DNA of 64,000 nucleotides from Janibacter sp. A1S7 (GCF_037198315.1 NZ_CP144913.1:2852001-2916000), one strand, 5' to 3'. Shown: positions 34,624-43,927, numbered from the stretch's first letter. Notes: generated by a model from the letters alone, not told the origin. Numbers and translations: made by a program.

Positions 34624-35801
34624 GCCCTGCTCCTTCGCCGTCCGAAGCCACGCCGCGGGCCCTGCTCGACCGGTTCACCGAAGCGGGCGCGCACCTCCTG
34701 GTCGGCCAGCTCACGCATGGCCACGGCCGCGGGGTTGCGTTGGTCCTGCACGACGATCGGGTACCCGCGGTTGGCCGCCTTGGGCACGCCGAGGTCGTTG
34801 GGGATGCTCACCGAGACCGACTGCTTCAGGGCCGTCTCCACCTCGTCGACGTCGAGCCCGACCTTGATGCCCGACCGGTTGAGCACGATCACCCGGGAGT
34901 CCTTGGAGGCACCCAACGTGTCCAGGGTGTTGATCGCCAGCCGCAGGTTCTTCACCGCCGGGATGTCCAGCGTGGCGACGAGCAGGGTGAGGTCGCTGAC
35001 GTCGAGGGCCGTCAGGACGTGCTCGGTGAAGGACGGCGGGGTGTCGACGACGACGTAGGTGTAGTGGGTCCGAGCGGTGCGCAGCAGCTCGAGGATCACG
35101 TCTGCCGGGACCCGCTCCGCGTCGGCGGGGTCACTCGACGGGGCGATGACGTCCAGACCCGTCTGCTCGTGGGTGGCCACGACGGACTCCAGACCCGCCC
35201 GGTCCAGGTGACCACGCATGCCCACGAGGTCACTGACCGTCCCGGCCGGGACGAGCTGGAGGCTGATCGCGACGTCGCCGAACATCAGGTCGAGGTCGAC
35301 GAGCAGCGTGCGGGCACCGCTGGCCGCGAGGTGCGCGGCGATGTTGGTGGACAGCGTCGTCTTGCCGACACTCCCCTTCGCCGAGAAGACGGTGATGATG
35401 CGACCGTGGCTCTCCCGGTCGCCACGACCCGCTCCCTCGCCGACGAGTTGTGCCGTCAGCTGCTCGCTGCGCCGCACCGCATCGGCGAGCGTCGTCTGGT
35501 CGTCGGACTGCACGACCTCGCGGATGCCGCTGCGCAGTGCCTGGGCCAGGACGTTCACGTCGATCCGCTGACGCAGGAGGAGGACACCGACCTCGGGGCG
35601 GTCCACCCGCAGGCGCTCGGCGAGCTCGCACGCCGGGTCGACACCGATGTCGAGACCGATGACGACGAGGTGCTGGTCCGCCGACTCGTCGACGGCCTTG
35701 GTGATGTGTGGTGCGTGGGTCAGCACCGCCACCCCCCCGCCGAGCGCGAAGCGGTAGGTCTCGCTGACGCGCGGGTCGAGGCTCCACAGGATCGTCATCA
35801 C
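34620..35801 (-). CDS. Tad pilus localisation protein, CpaE/TadZ-like
   Basis: A 393-residue protein with an N-terminal receiver-like domain (about 1-125) and a MinD/ParA ATPase domain. The deviant Walker A reads FSAKGSVGKTTLS, with Ser in place of the usual second Gly of KGGVGKT. Switch segment LVDLDLMFGDVAISLQL and VVDTPPSFTEHV follow. CpaE/TadZ proteins position the pilus machinery at the cell pole or membrane. Overlaps cpaB upstream and tadA downstream. Family call firm. Confidence 0.87.
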   Translation of the reverse strand: MMTILWSLDPRVSETYRFALGGGVAVLTHAPHITKAVDESADQHLVVIGLDIGVDPACELAERLRVDRPEVGVLLLRQRIDVNVLAQALRSGIREVVQSDDQTTLADAVRRSEQLTAQLVGEGAGRGDRESHGRIITVFSAKGSVGKTTLSTNIAAHLAASGARTLLVDLDLMFGDVAISLQLVPAGTVSDLVGMRGHLDRAGLESVVATHEQTGLDVIAPSSDPADAERVPADVILELLRTARTHYTYVVVDTPPSFTEHVLTALDVSDLTLLVATLDIPAVKNLRLAINTLDTLGASKDSRVIVLNRSGIKVGLDVDEVETALKQSVSVSIPNDLGVPKAANRGYPIVVQDQRNPAAVAMRELADQEVRARFGEPVEQGPRRGFGRRRSRA

Positions 35802-36610
35802 TTCACCGCATTCGTCAGGTCGGCTGCGGCGTCCTGGGGGAAGATCGTGATGTCGTTGGCGTGCGAGTCCGTCCCGATCTTCACGTCCGATCCCCGCAGT
35901 CCGGCGTAGAGGGTGTACTCGGTGATGCCGTGCGCCAGTCGGGGCGCGTCCTTCGGATCGACCGCCACGGTGACGAGGAAGCTGGGCGCGCTGTCCTGCT
36001 GCGCCTGCTCCTCGTCGTCCTGCGCCGGCTTCGGAGCGGAGAGCGCGGTGTCGCCCATGGCGATGACCTGCACATCGGGGAGCAGGACGCTCGTGCCCTG
36101 CACGTCGAGGTCGTTGAACTCCGTGGCCTCATCACTGCCGCCGGTGAGCTTGATCTCGTGCGTCGCATAGATCGCGAGGTTCGACCCCGGGGTGACGAAC
36201 TCACCGACGCGGGCCGGGTCCGACAGCTCGACGGACATGGCGACCATGCCGGATGGCACCTGGATGGCCTTCTCCCCCGTGGGGGTCGTCCCGAAGCGGT
36301 CGGCCATGAGGAACTCGCCGGCCGCTACGTCGGAGAGCGCCAACAGGGCGTTGTTGTCCGGACCGATCTCCTCCAGCGCACCGGAGGGGAATGCCGCCGC
36401 GGCCACCGTGGTCTCGGTGATCAGCTCGCTGCGCAGCGCGTCCTTGAGGGTGGTGCCCGCCGGGACGACCTGCGACGCGACGTACACGGGGATCGGCTGG
36501 GCATCGGCGACAGCACGCTGGTCCGCGCCGCGGACGTAGTTGATGACCAGGGCTGCTCCGACCACGGCCAGCAGGACCGCGACGAGCACGGCGATGACGC
36601 GACGGTTCAT
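35798..36610 (-). CDS. Pilus assembly protein CpaB/RcpC-like (SAF domain)
   Basis: A 270-residue protein with a single N-terminal membrane helix (VIAVLVAVLLAVVGAALVI) and an extracytoplasmic SAF domain: PVYVASQVVPAGTTLKDALR is the usual CpaB/RcpC beta-clip start. The C-terminal part includes the strand VSVELSDPARVGEFVTPGS, a recognised RcpC motif. In Gram-negatives RcpC helps the outer-membrane secretin; in actinobacteria it may contact the cell wall. ATG 36610 lies 40 bp downstream of the TadG-like gene. Overlaps the CpaE gene. Confidence 0.85.
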   Translation of the reverse strand: MNRRVIAVLVAVLLAVVGAALVINYVRGADQRAVADAQPIPVYVASQVVPAGTTLKDALRSELITETTVAAAAFPSGALEEIGPDNNALLALSDVAAGEFLMADRFGTTPTGEKAIQVPSGMVAMSVELSDPARVGEFVTPGSNLAIYATHEIKLTGGSDEATEFNDLDVQGTSVLLPDVQVIAMGDTALSAPKPAQDDEEQAQQDSAPSFLVTVAVDPKDAPRLAHGITEYTLYAGLRGSDVKIGTDSHANDITIFPQDAAADLTNAVK

Positions 36611-36650
36611 GCGGGACGCTCACTCTCGATAGGGGATGACATTGGTCGGG

Positions 36651-37877
36651 TCACCCGGCCGGTTTGATGATGTTCACGCCGAAGTCATCGGCGTCCGGAT
36701 CGATGGAGCCCACGGGCAGCTGGCCGGAGGTGAACCATCCCCAGATGTAGGAGACCGAGTCATTGCACTTGTCGGTGCAGACCGCGCTGGGCTCCTGGTA
36801 GATCTCATAGGTCTTGGTCGGCGCAGCCCCGGACATTCCGTGCCAGCCGGCGAAGTAGAAGGACGCCACCCCGGAGATCTGGTACTTGCCGCCCTTGCCC
36901 GTCCCGTCCGCGGCGACATGGATGGGGATGAAAACCTCGGTCCCGATGTACTTCTTCAACTCACTCGCCGAGCACGTGTCGCTCTTACCCGGGGCGCCGT
37001 CGACCCAGCCGCCGACATCGATGGTGGCCACGCAGTCCGAGTTCGCCAACCAGGCGAACCCACCGGGGTAGTGGTGGCCGGGACTTCCGGTGCACTTGTG
37101 GTCGCCGCTGTCGTGCGTGAAGATCCCGGTCGCGTAGCCTCCAGCAGCGATCTCAGCGGGGACGGCGGGCGGAAGACCTCCATTGCCCTCGGGGGTGTAA
37201 GGCGGGGACGGCGCGTACTTCTCTCCAGCGACCCCGCCCACCGCAGTCTTGTTGGCCCAGTCGCACTGACCGATCGTGATGGGCAGAGTCGCCCCGGTGC
37301 TTCCCGGCGGACCCCAGGCGGCCCGGGCGCATGCGCTCACGCTCACGTCATCGGCTTCACCGGTGACCAGCATCTTGGAGAAGGGCAGGAACAACTTGTC
37401 CCCGCTGGCGCTCTTGGTGGCTCCATAGGTCTCGACGTAGGGGATACCAGTGCTGAACTTCGACGGGAGCGGGGGGCACTTGCTGAGGTCGGTCATGTCG
37501 CCGTCGATGGTGCAATCACCGAGAACCGTCCCGACCTGCTCTGCTGTGCCACTGGCACAGGCACCGTCGGTGTATTTGGTCTTGCCGTACTGCCCCAAGG
37601 CGTCATGGGAGTTGGCTCCGAGCAGGTCGTCGACCCGGTCGGGATCGCAGTTGGTTGCGGCCTTGGCGCACTCCGCGGCCAGGGCCAACGAGGTCGCGTC
37701 GGCGGCATTCTGCACCTGACGCCGCTCGTACATGATGTTTCCGATGTCGATGCTGATGGCGAGCATGCCCATGACCACCCCCCCCCCCCCGGCGAGCAGA
37801 ACAGCGAGAAGGGTCGCAGCCGCACCGCGCTCCTGCTGATTCCCGCGTCGACTGAAGCTCCGCATCAGACCTCGCAT
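36651..37877 (-). CDS. TadG-like pilus-associated secreted protein
   Basis: A 408-residue protein starting with a basic segment and RGAAATLLAVLLA, a type IV pilin-like N-terminus, then IDIGNIMYERRQVQNAADATSLALA, the Tad_G/pilus-assembly helix. The large outer part is rich in Cys and Gly, likely disulfide-bonded. It lacks the DxSxS MIDAS motif found in many TadG proteins; that domain is on the TadB fusion instead. A 13-G run (coding strand) lies at codons about 30-34, where slippage would change the frame. The ATG at 37877 overlaps the end of the TadE-like gene. Role: minor pilin or surface component. Confidence 0.82.
   Translation of the reverse strand: MRGLMRSFSRRGNQQERGAAATLLAVLLAGGGGVVMGMLAISIDIGNIMYERRQVQNAADATSLALAAECAKAATNCDPDRVDDLLGANSHDALGQYGKTKYTDGACASGTAEQVGTVLGDCTIDGDMTDLSKCPPLPSKFSTGIPYVETYGATKSASGDKLFLPFSKMLVTGEADDVSVSACARAAWGPPGSTGATLPITIGQCDWANKTAVGGVAGEKYAPSPPYTPEGNGGLPPAVPAEIAAGGYATGIFTHDSGDHKCTGSPGHHYPGGFAWLANSDCVATIDVGGWVDGAPGKSDTCSASELKKYIGTEVFIPIHVAADGTGKGGKYQISGVASFYFAGWHGMSGAAPTKTYEIYQEPSAVCTDKCNDSVSYIWGWFTSGQLPVGSIDPDADDFGVNIIKPAG
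37778..37790. repeat. 13-base C tract (G13 on the coding strand)
   Basis: Thirteen C residues in a row lie within the 5' part of the TadG-like gene on its minus strand. One-base changes would frameshift the protein close to its N-terminus. It could be a phase-variation switch or a sequencing artefact. Confidence 0.9.
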
Positions 37878-38266
37878 CGCATGACCGCCTTTGCCTTGGG
37901 CTCGAGGGTCATCTCACTGCCGAACATGCCCATCGCGGGGTCGAGCACGAACCACGTGAAGCTCGGGTAAGTCGCGGTCACGCTCACGTCGCCACCTGGG
38001 GAGCATGATCCAGGCACAACGGTGATCCCGGTCATGTTGTTGGTGGCGGTCCTGACCCTCAATTCCACATCTGCCGCGTCGTCGACGACCGCGACGCGGG
38101 CGCCTTCACGGACCGCATTCGTCAACGTGACCTCGTAGAAGAAGAACCGACCGAAGTCGACGATGCCGCCGATGACCAGGAGCAGCATGGGCAGGATGAT
38201 CGCTATCTCGACGGCCGCTGCGCCGCGGTCGTGCCAGCGATGGCCACTGCGTCGGATAGAGCGCAT
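37865..38266 (-). CDS. TadE-like minor pilin
   Basis: A 133-residue protein with a prepilin-type N-terminus: basic leader RHRWHDRG-like (GHRWHDRG), then AAAVEIAIILPMLLLVIGG, with Glu at +5 after Gly15, the key residue for prepilin processing. FGRFFFYEVTLTNAVREGAR is the TadE-family block. Two Cys in the outer part (GSCSPG and MRCEV) may form a disulfide. It is probably cleaved and assembled as a pseudopilin. It lies upstream of and overlaps the TadG-like gene. Start ATG 38266 follows GAAAGGGG. Confidence 0.88.
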   Translation of the reverse strand: MRSIRRSGHRWHDRGAAAVEIAIILPMLLLVIGGIVDFGRFFFYEVTLTNAVREGARVAVVDDAADVELRVRTATNNMTGITVVPGSCSPGGDVSVTATYPSFTWFVLDPAMGMFGSEMTLEPKAKAVMRCEV

Positions 38267-38380
38267 GATCCGCCCCTTTCGCGTGGTCGGTCTTGGTGTG
38301 GGTGACTGTCCGGCTATCGAGCCTGGAGAATCACAGAAGTCTTCTGGTCACGCCCGCCCGGTGGGCTCGTGACCACGGAC

Positions 38381-38422
38381 ATCCGTGGCGGGGCGTCAAC
38401 GCTGCGGCACCCCGCCACGGAT
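38381..38422 (-). terminator. Hairpin between flp and the assembly genes
   Basis: Perfect 13-bp arms (38381-38393 and 38410-38422) with a 16-base loop, located 18 bp after the flp stop. It would terminate most transcripts after the major pilin and let a minority read into the assembly genes. Confidence 0.72.
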
Positions 38423-38439
38423 CACTTCACGTCAGGTCA

Positions 38440-38631
38440 TCACTGGCCACCGGGGTTAGTGATCCCCGTCGTGACCTCGTTGAAGAGGTTCGTGAGCTCC
38501 CCGCCCAAGGCGAACACCGCGCCGATGATGGCGACGGCGATGAGGGCGACCATCAGGCCGTACTCGACGGCGGTCGCACCCTTCTCGCGCTGGGACATGA
38601 GGCTCTGCAGGCGAACGAAGATCTCGAGCAT
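38440..38631 (-). CDS. flp: Flp-type major pilin
   Basis: A 63-residue Flp/Fap pilin. Cleavage is expected after Gly18, giving mature ATAVEYGLMVALIAVA with Glu at +5 and Tyr at +6, the Flp signature. The hydrophobic helix and a short polar C-terminus complete the protein. It is the structural subunit of the thin adhesive pilus. AGAAGGAG-type sequence precedes ATG 38631. It is the first gene of the pilus operon, separated from the rest by a strong hairpin. Confidence 0.94.
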   Translation of the reverse strand: MLEIFVRLQSLMSQREKGATAVEYGLMVALIAVAIIGAVFALGGELTNLFNEVTTGITNPGGQ

Positions 38632-38776
38632 GGTGTTTCTCCTTCTGTGGGTGCCGCACGTGCCGGCGGCACCTGTGGCGATCGAGTTGTTGCAGGGAAC
38701 TGCGGTCGTACCCGACGTGGGGACTTCGTCGGTGGTGGTGCCGGCCGGTGGTCTGATCTCGTCAGCGCAGCACTGA

Positions 38777-39181
38777 TCCCCGCCGGACAGGATCCAGCTG
38801 CCCGCCTACCCGGCACTCGCCGCGCTGCTGGCGATCTGCAGCTACGCCACGGGCGAGTGGCCCCCCTTCGCCCGGGCCCTGCTCGCCGGGCTCGCACTCT
38901 TCCTGCTCTTCTTCGTCATGGCGATCCTGCCGGGCAGCGGGATGGGCTTCGGTGACGTCAAGCTCGCCGGTCTGCTCGGCATGCTGCTCGGGTGGCTGTC
39001 CTGGACGCAGGTCCTGTGGGCGACACTGGCGACCTTCCTCATCGGCGGGGTCGTCGCCGTACTCGTGCTTGCGTTGGGGCGCAAGGGCCGTCGCGACGAC
39101 TTCGCCTACGGCCCGTCGATGCTGCTCGGCACCGTCACCGCACTCGCCGCCCCAGCAGTGCTCCGGCTCGTCCTGGCCTGA
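38777..39181 (+). pseudogene. Prepilin peptidase (TadV/A24 family), 5'-truncated
   Basis: The reading frame runs from just after a TGA at 38774 and encodes PPDRIQLPAYPALAALLAIC, the mid part of an A24 prepilin peptidase, then membrane segments. GSGMGFGDVKLAG holds the second catalytic Asp (G-x-G-D motif), and FAYGPSMLLG follows. The first half, with the other catalytic Asp, is missing in every frame I read. The only in-frame ATG (38918) lies after the membrane segment, giving 87 residues. This looks like a decayed or mis-assembled tadV; a one- or two-base error near 38774 is an alternative. It is divergent from flp. Confidence 0.7.
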
Positions 39182-39337
39182 CGGCCGCCCGACCTCGTCC
39201 GTCGACCGCCCCCTTCGTCCAGAACGCGACGCGGCGCCGCACCCGGTCCCACACTCGTGCCGACCGGCGTGTCAACATGGCCTCGTCGACCCACCCAGGG
39301 GACAGCGCCACGGGGCCGACGCGCGTAGGAGGACGAC

Positions 39338-40645
39338 ATGCACCACCGCTCTCGCGGCCGGCACCACCTGCGGCTCGCCGCACTCGCGTCGGCAGCCGCG
39401 CTCGGGGTCGCCGGCTGCAGCACCGCGGCCGACGCGCCCCCGGAGGACACGACCTCGACGTCGACGTCTTCGGCACCAGCCACGTCCCCTTCGTCCTCGA
39501 CCGACGCCAGGCAGGACGAGCCCACGGCCGACACCAAGCTGGCCCGGGCACGGGCCCTGGCCGAGGGGCACGATCCCGAGGCAGCCCTCGAGGTGCTGGC
39601 CGACGTCGACGACCAGCGGGCCCAGGAGCTGACCCAAGCCGTGCGGTCCCAACGCTCGAAGCAGGTCACCTGGCCGAAGGGCAAACCGGTCCCGCACCTG
39701 TTCTTCCACAGCCTCGTCGTCGACCCGGAGCGGGCCTTCGACGGGGACGACCGGGCCCAGGGTTACGACGACTACATGGCCACCATCCCGGAGTTCACGC
39801 GCACGCTGGAGGCCCTCCTCGAGCGCGACTACGTCCTCGTCGACCCGCACGACATCGCCACGGTCGGCGACGACGGACAGATGCACTACCGCTCCATCCG
39901 ACTGCCCGAGGGCACCACACCCATCGTCCTGTCGCTCGACGACCTCAGCTACTACGAGTACATGGACGACGACGGCTTCCCCGACCGGCTCGTCGTCGAG
40001 GACGGGCGGGTGCGCACGGTCTACACCGACAGCTCCGGGAAGAAGGAGGTCGGCGCGCACGACGTGGTCCCGATCCTCGACGACTTCGTCGAGAAGCACC
40101 CGGAGTTCTCCTACCGGGGCGCGAAGGGGGTCGTCGCCATGACCGGCTACGACGGCGTCCTCGGCTACCGGACCTCGCATCGCTCCCACGGGCAGCGGGA
40201 CGACCTGACGGAGCAGCAGGAGAAGGCCACCGCGGTCGCCACGGCGATGAAGGAGGACGGCTGGTCCTTCGCCTCGCACACGTGGGGACACATCACCCTG
40301 ACCGGAGCGTCGAAGGCCCGGGTGCAGGCCGACCAGGAACGGTGGGCGCAGGACGTCGAGCCGATCGTCGGCAAGACCGACCTGCTCATCTACCCCTTCG
40401 GCGCCGACATATCCGGCGTCGCCCCATACTCCGGGCCGGTCTACGAGTACCTCCACGGGCAGGGGTACGACTACTTCTTCAACGTCGACGGCACCCGACC
40501 GTGGCAGCAGCTGCAGGGCGGCTACCTCCGGCAGGGCCGGATGAACGTCGACGGGCTGATGCTGCGCAAGAACCTGTCCGGTGGCTCGGACGCGCTCGCG
40601 CCCTTCATGGACGTCACGGAGGTCTTCGACTCCGCCCGGGACTGA
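39338..40645 (+). CDS. Polysaccharide deacetylase-family lipoprotein
   Basis: A 435-residue lipoprotein: signal peptide and lipobox LGVAGC with Cys27, then a Thr/Ser-rich linker and a helical stretch. The catalytic domain is NodB-like. The metal-binding Asp pair is in IVLSLDDLSYY, where the classical motif is TFDDG, and the His pair is in FASHTWGHI. A large insert (DDDGFPDRL through about 40 residues) separates them. It probably de-N-acetylates cell-wall or capsular sugars on the outer surface. Start ATG 39338 is backed by AGGAGGACGAC. The stop abuts the MMPL stop (TGATCA), so the two genes meet head to head with no gap. Confidence 0.8.
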   Translation: MHHRSRGRHHLRLAALASAAALGVAGCSTAADAPPEDTTSTSTSSAPATSPSSSTDARQDEPTADTKLARARALAEGHDPEAALEVLADVDDQRAQELTQAVRSQRSKQVTWPKGKPVPHLFFHSLVVDPERAFDGDDRAQGYDDYMATIPEFTRTLEALLERDYVLVDPHDIATVGDDGQMHYRSIRLPEGTTPIVLSLDDLSYYEYMDDDGFPDRLVVEDGRVRTVYTDSSGKKEVGAHDVVPILDDFVEKHPEFSYRGAKGVVAMTGYDGVLGYRTSHRSHGQRDDLTEQQEKATAVATAMKEDGWSFASHTWGHITLTGASKARVQADQERWAQDVEPIVGKTDLLIYPFGADISGVAPYSGPVYEYLHGQGYDYFFNVDGTRPWQQLQGGYLRQGRMNVDGLMLRKNLSGGSDALAPFMDVTEVFDSARD

Positions 40646-42769
40646 TCAGGGACGGGCGTCGGGCTCGCGCTCGTCGGCGGCCATCCTGCGGTCGCCCGGC
40701 CACCAGATCCGGTTGCCGACGTCCGCCACGATCGCCGGGACGAGGATCGAGCGGGTGACGATCGTGTCGAGCAGGACTCCGAACGCGACGACGAAGGCGA
40801 TCTGCGCCAGGAAGAGCAGCGGGATCACCCACAGCGCGGAGAAGGTCGCTGCCAGGACGACTCCCGCACTGGTGATCACCCCGCCGGTCACCGCGACCGC
40901 GCGCGGGATGCCGCGGCGCGTGCCGACCGCGAGCGCCTCCTCGCGGGCCCTCGTCATCAGGAAGATCGAGTAGTCGACGGCGAGCGCGACGAGGAAGACG
41001 AAGGCCAGCACCGGCGTCGACGGGTCGGCCCCCGGGTAGTCGAGGACGTGGTTGAAGAGCACCGCGGCCACCCCGAGCGTCGCGGCGAAGCTGAGCACGT
41101 TGACCGTCACGAGCATCAGCGCAGCGGCGACCGAGCGCAGCAGCACCACGAGGATCACCGCGACCACGAGCAGGATCGCCGGGATGACGACGACGTAGTC
41201 GCGTTGGCTCGCATCGTCGGTGTCCACGGCCGTGGCGGTCGCCCCGCCGACGAGGGCGTTCGGGCTGACCGAGTCGAGCTCATCCCGCAGCTCGCGCACG
41301 ACGTCGCGGGCCTGGTCCGACTCGGTGCCGACGGTCAGCGGCACGCTGAGCAGCACGTCACCGGCGCCCTCCTGCGAGGGCATCTCCTCGACGCGGTCGG
41401 CCACCTGCGGGTGGTCGGTCAGCACCCCCTTCGCCTCGGCCGCGTCGGACTCCGGGACGATCACCTGGACCGGACGCTGGTCGCCGCCGCCGAAGTGCTC
41501 GTCGATGATCTCCTGCCCCTGCACCGACTCGACGTCCGTGGTGAAGAACTCCGCCTGCGTGATGCCCGAGGCGTTGAAGGTCGTGGCCGCGCCCGCCGCG
41601 ACGAGCAGCGCGGCGGTGGTGATGATCCACGTGCGGCGCGGACGACGGGTCACCCGGTCGGCGACACCCGACCACAGCCGGTGGCGCGGCTCGTCACCAC
41701 GCCGGGGGATCGAGGGCCAGAAGGCGGCGCGGCCGAGCAGCGCCAACGCGGCCGGCAGCAGGGTCAGGGCCGCGATCATCGCGCCGACGATGCCGAGCGC
41801 ACCGATCGGCCCGAGACCGGAGATGTTGCCCAGGTCGGACAGCAGCAGGCACAGCAGGCCGGCGATGACCGTCAGCCCGCTGGCCGCGACCGGTCCGAAG
41901 GTCTGCCGCCACGCCACCCGCAGCGCGGGCAGCGGGTCGGACCGGTGCAGCTCCTCCCGGTAACGCGCGACGAGCAGCAGCGAGTAGTCCGTCGCCGCGC
42001 CGACGACGAGGATGAAGAGGATCCCCTGGCTCTGCCCGGACAGCTGGATCCAGCCGGCGTCGGCCATCGGGTAGATCAGCAGCGCGGCGAAGGCCAGGCC
42101 GAAGACGCTGGTCGTCAGCACGACGAAGGGCAGGATCGGGCTGCGGTAGACGACCACGAGGATGACCAGGACGACCACGAGCGCGACGAGCAGCAGGATC
42201 CCGTCGATGCCGGCGAAGGCCTCCCCCAGGTCCGCGACGAATCCGGCCGGTCCGGTGACCGCGACATCTGCGGCCACGTCCGGGCCGAGGTCCGCGCGCA
42301 GGGCGTCGACGATCGAGGTCGAGATCGCCGTGCCGTCCACGCTCTTCTCCGCCTCCGCGGCGTCCAGGGTCAGCGGGACCAGGACCGCCTCGCCGTCCTC
42401 GGCAGGGATGACCGGGACCTTCGGCTCGGCCAGGTAGTCACCGACCGTGCCCGGTACGCCCTCGATGCTCTGCTGCGGGAGCTGTTTCGCCCAGCCCTGC
42501 AGCTCGCCGATGGTGGCGCGGTCGAGGCCGCTGTCGTCCTCGACGACGAGCAGCAGCGGCAGCGTGGTGTCGGCGCCGAACTCCCCGAGCCGCGCCCCCA
42601 CCTTCGTCGACTCGGCGTCGTCCGGCAGGAAGGAGGCCTGGTCGTTGTTCTGCACGCTGGTCAGCTGGCCGACGAGCGGGCCGCCCACCCCGGCGAGCGC
42701 CAACCAGACGAGGACGAGCACCCCCGCGAGGAGACGCGCCCTGATCCGTGACCTCGCCGGTGCAACCAT
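40646..42769 (-). CDS. MMPL/RND family transporter
   Basis: A 707-residue membrane protein with about 12 membrane helices and two large outer loops, the MMPL plan. The first loop has VQNNDQASFLPDDAES, a family marker. VGAATDYSLLLVARYREEL and VALAVDYSIFLMTRAREE are the two conserved DYS segments, whose Asp-Tyr pairs relay protons in MmpL3-type pumps. It probably exports lipids or small molecules using proton motive force. ATG 42769 follows AAGG. No linked lipid-synthesis genes are present, so the cargo is unknown. Confidence 0.9.
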   Translation of the reverse strand: MVAPARSRIRARLLAGVLVLVWLALAGVGGPLVGQLTSVQNNDQASFLPDDAESTKVGARLGEFGADTTLPLLLVVEDDSGLDRATIGELQGWAKQLPQQSIEGVPGTVGDYLAEPKVPVIPAEDGEAVLVPLTLDAAEAEKSVDGTAISTSIVDALRADLGPDVAADVAVTGPAGFVADLGEAFAGIDGILLLVALVVVLVILVVVYRSPILPFVVLTTSVFGLAFAALLIYPMADAGWIQLSGQSQGILFILVVGAATDYSLLLVARYREELHRSDPLPALRVAWRQTFGPVAASGLTVIAGLLCLLLSDLGNISGLGPIGALGIVGAMIAALTLLPAALALLGRAAFWPSIPRRGDEPRHRLWSGVADRVTRRPRRTWIITTAALLVAAGAATTFNASGITQAEFFTTDVESVQGQEIIDEHFGGGDQRPVQVIVPESDAAEAKGVLTDHPQVADRVEEMPSQEGAGDVLLSVPLTVGTESDQARDVVRELRDELDSVSPNALVGGATATAVDTDDASQRDYVVVIPAILLVVAVILVVLLRSVAAALMLVTVNVLSFAATLGVAAVLFNHVLDYPGADPSTPVLAFVFLVALAVDYSIFLMTRAREEALAVGTRRGIPRAVAVTGGVITSAGVVLAATFSALWVIPLLFLAQIAFVVAFGVLLDTIVTRSILVPAIVADVGNRIWWPGDRRMAADEREPDARP

Positions 42770-42826
42770 GAACAAACCTTATACGAAGCGCCGGCCTCCC
42801 TCGACTGCAGGAGCGGGACGGTTCGC

Positions 42827-43882
42827 TCAGACCATGGCGGCGTAGAGCGCCAGGGCACTCGCGCTCCAACCCGCGGGGCGCGGGTGGACCCACTCGGAGA
42901 ACTCGCGGCCGGTGCCGAGCACGGGCACGAGCCAGGAGTACGGGTTGCCGGTCAGGGCGCCGGTCTCCATGCCGTGCGCGTAGCCACCCCAGTCCGGCTT
43001 GACGTCGACGAAGGTGAACCCGGCTCCGGCCGTCGCGGCGGACAACTCCTCCATCGCGGCGCGCTGCACCCGGTCACCACGCTCTTGCATCGTGCTCAGC
43101 GCCTCGCCGGCGTCGTAGGTGGAGCTGAGCTCGTAGGCGTCGGTGTTGATCAGGTACGGGTACCCCAGCAGGTAGACGTGGGCGTTGCCCTCGGAGCGCT
43201 CGTGCACTGCCTGCAGCGCTTCCGTGGTGCGGGTCTTCATCTGCGGGATCGTGGCGTTGGCCGCGTCCATCGCGCTCTTGCAGCCACCCGCGGACCGCAG
43301 GACGAGGCAGTTGGTGACGATGGTCGTGAAGCCGATGTCGTTGCCGCCGATGGTGAGGAAGACGGCGTCGGTCTGCGGGGTCACCGCCTCGATCTGGGGC
43401 GCTGCGGTCAGCTGGCACTTCACGGTCGCGGTGAAGAGGTCACCGATCGCCGCGCTCGAGTCGATCGTGTAGGTCCAGGACCAGTCCGGCTGCGCCGGGG
43501 TGCCGCACAGCTCGGCCTCCTTGGCCTGGTGCAGCCACTGGGCGCGGGCGTCGACGGCGCCCTGGGGCACCGAGAAGGTGCGGGTGCGCAGCCTCCAGGA
43601 GCCGATGTCCCGGGGATTGAGGATGTCGGCGATGACGCCACCGCTGCACGCGGCATTCGTGTAGGTCGCTCCCTGACGGCGGGCCACCTTCTCCCCGTAG
43701 TTCTCCGACGAGCGCCAGCAGATCTTCTCCGCGTACGAGCCGGCCCCGTTGCCCGAGGAGTAGGAGTCGCCGAGCTGGACGTACTGGGGCGCGTCCGCGG
43801 CGGTCGCGACGGGCGCACCCACCCCGATCCCGGCGAGGGCAGCGGCGACTGCGGTGGCGATGGACAGGGGGCGGCGACGCAT
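42827..43882 (-). CDS. Secreted SGNH/GDSL lipase-esterase
   Basis: A 351-residue secreted protein with a signal peptide cleaved near ATAADA. The nucleophile is Ser40 in QLGDSYSSGNG. The second block is TIGGNDIGF, giving the oxyanion Asn. The catalytic His is in EWVHPRPAGW near the C-terminus. Six or more Cys suggest several disulfides, as in the Streptomyces scoe1 esterase/Rv0518-type group. It probably hydrolyses esters outside the cell. ATG 43882 is preceded by CGGAGGAAGC. It is 57 bp upstream of the MMPL gene in the same direction and may share its promoter. Confidence 0.88.
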   Translation of the reverse strand: MRRRPLSIATAVAAALAGIGVGAPVATAADAPQYVQLGDSYSSGNGAGSYAEKICWRSSENYGEKVARRQGATYTNAACSGGVIADILNPRDIGSWRLRTRTFSVPQGAVDARAQWLHQAKEAELCGTPAQPDWSWTYTIDSSAAIGDLFTATVKCQLTAAPQIEAVTPQTDAVFLTIGGNDIGFTTIVTNCLVLRSAGGCKSAMDAANATIPQMKTRTTEALQAVHERSEGNAHVYLLGYPYLINTDAYELSSTYDAGEALSTMQERGDRVQRAAMEELSAATAGAGFTFVDVKPDWGGYAHGMETGALTGNPYSWLVPVLGTGREFSEWVHPRPAGWSASALALYAAMV

Positions 43883-43927
43883 GCTTCCTCCGGTGGCGTG
43901 GCCGATCTCCTGACGGTCGACCTTGAC

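Noticed and set aside
37493..37825. A separate gene in the alternative frame across the G13 tract
   Set aside because: Its product shows no pilin helix or domain, while the main frame continues the TadG-like pattern. It matters only as the slipped frame.
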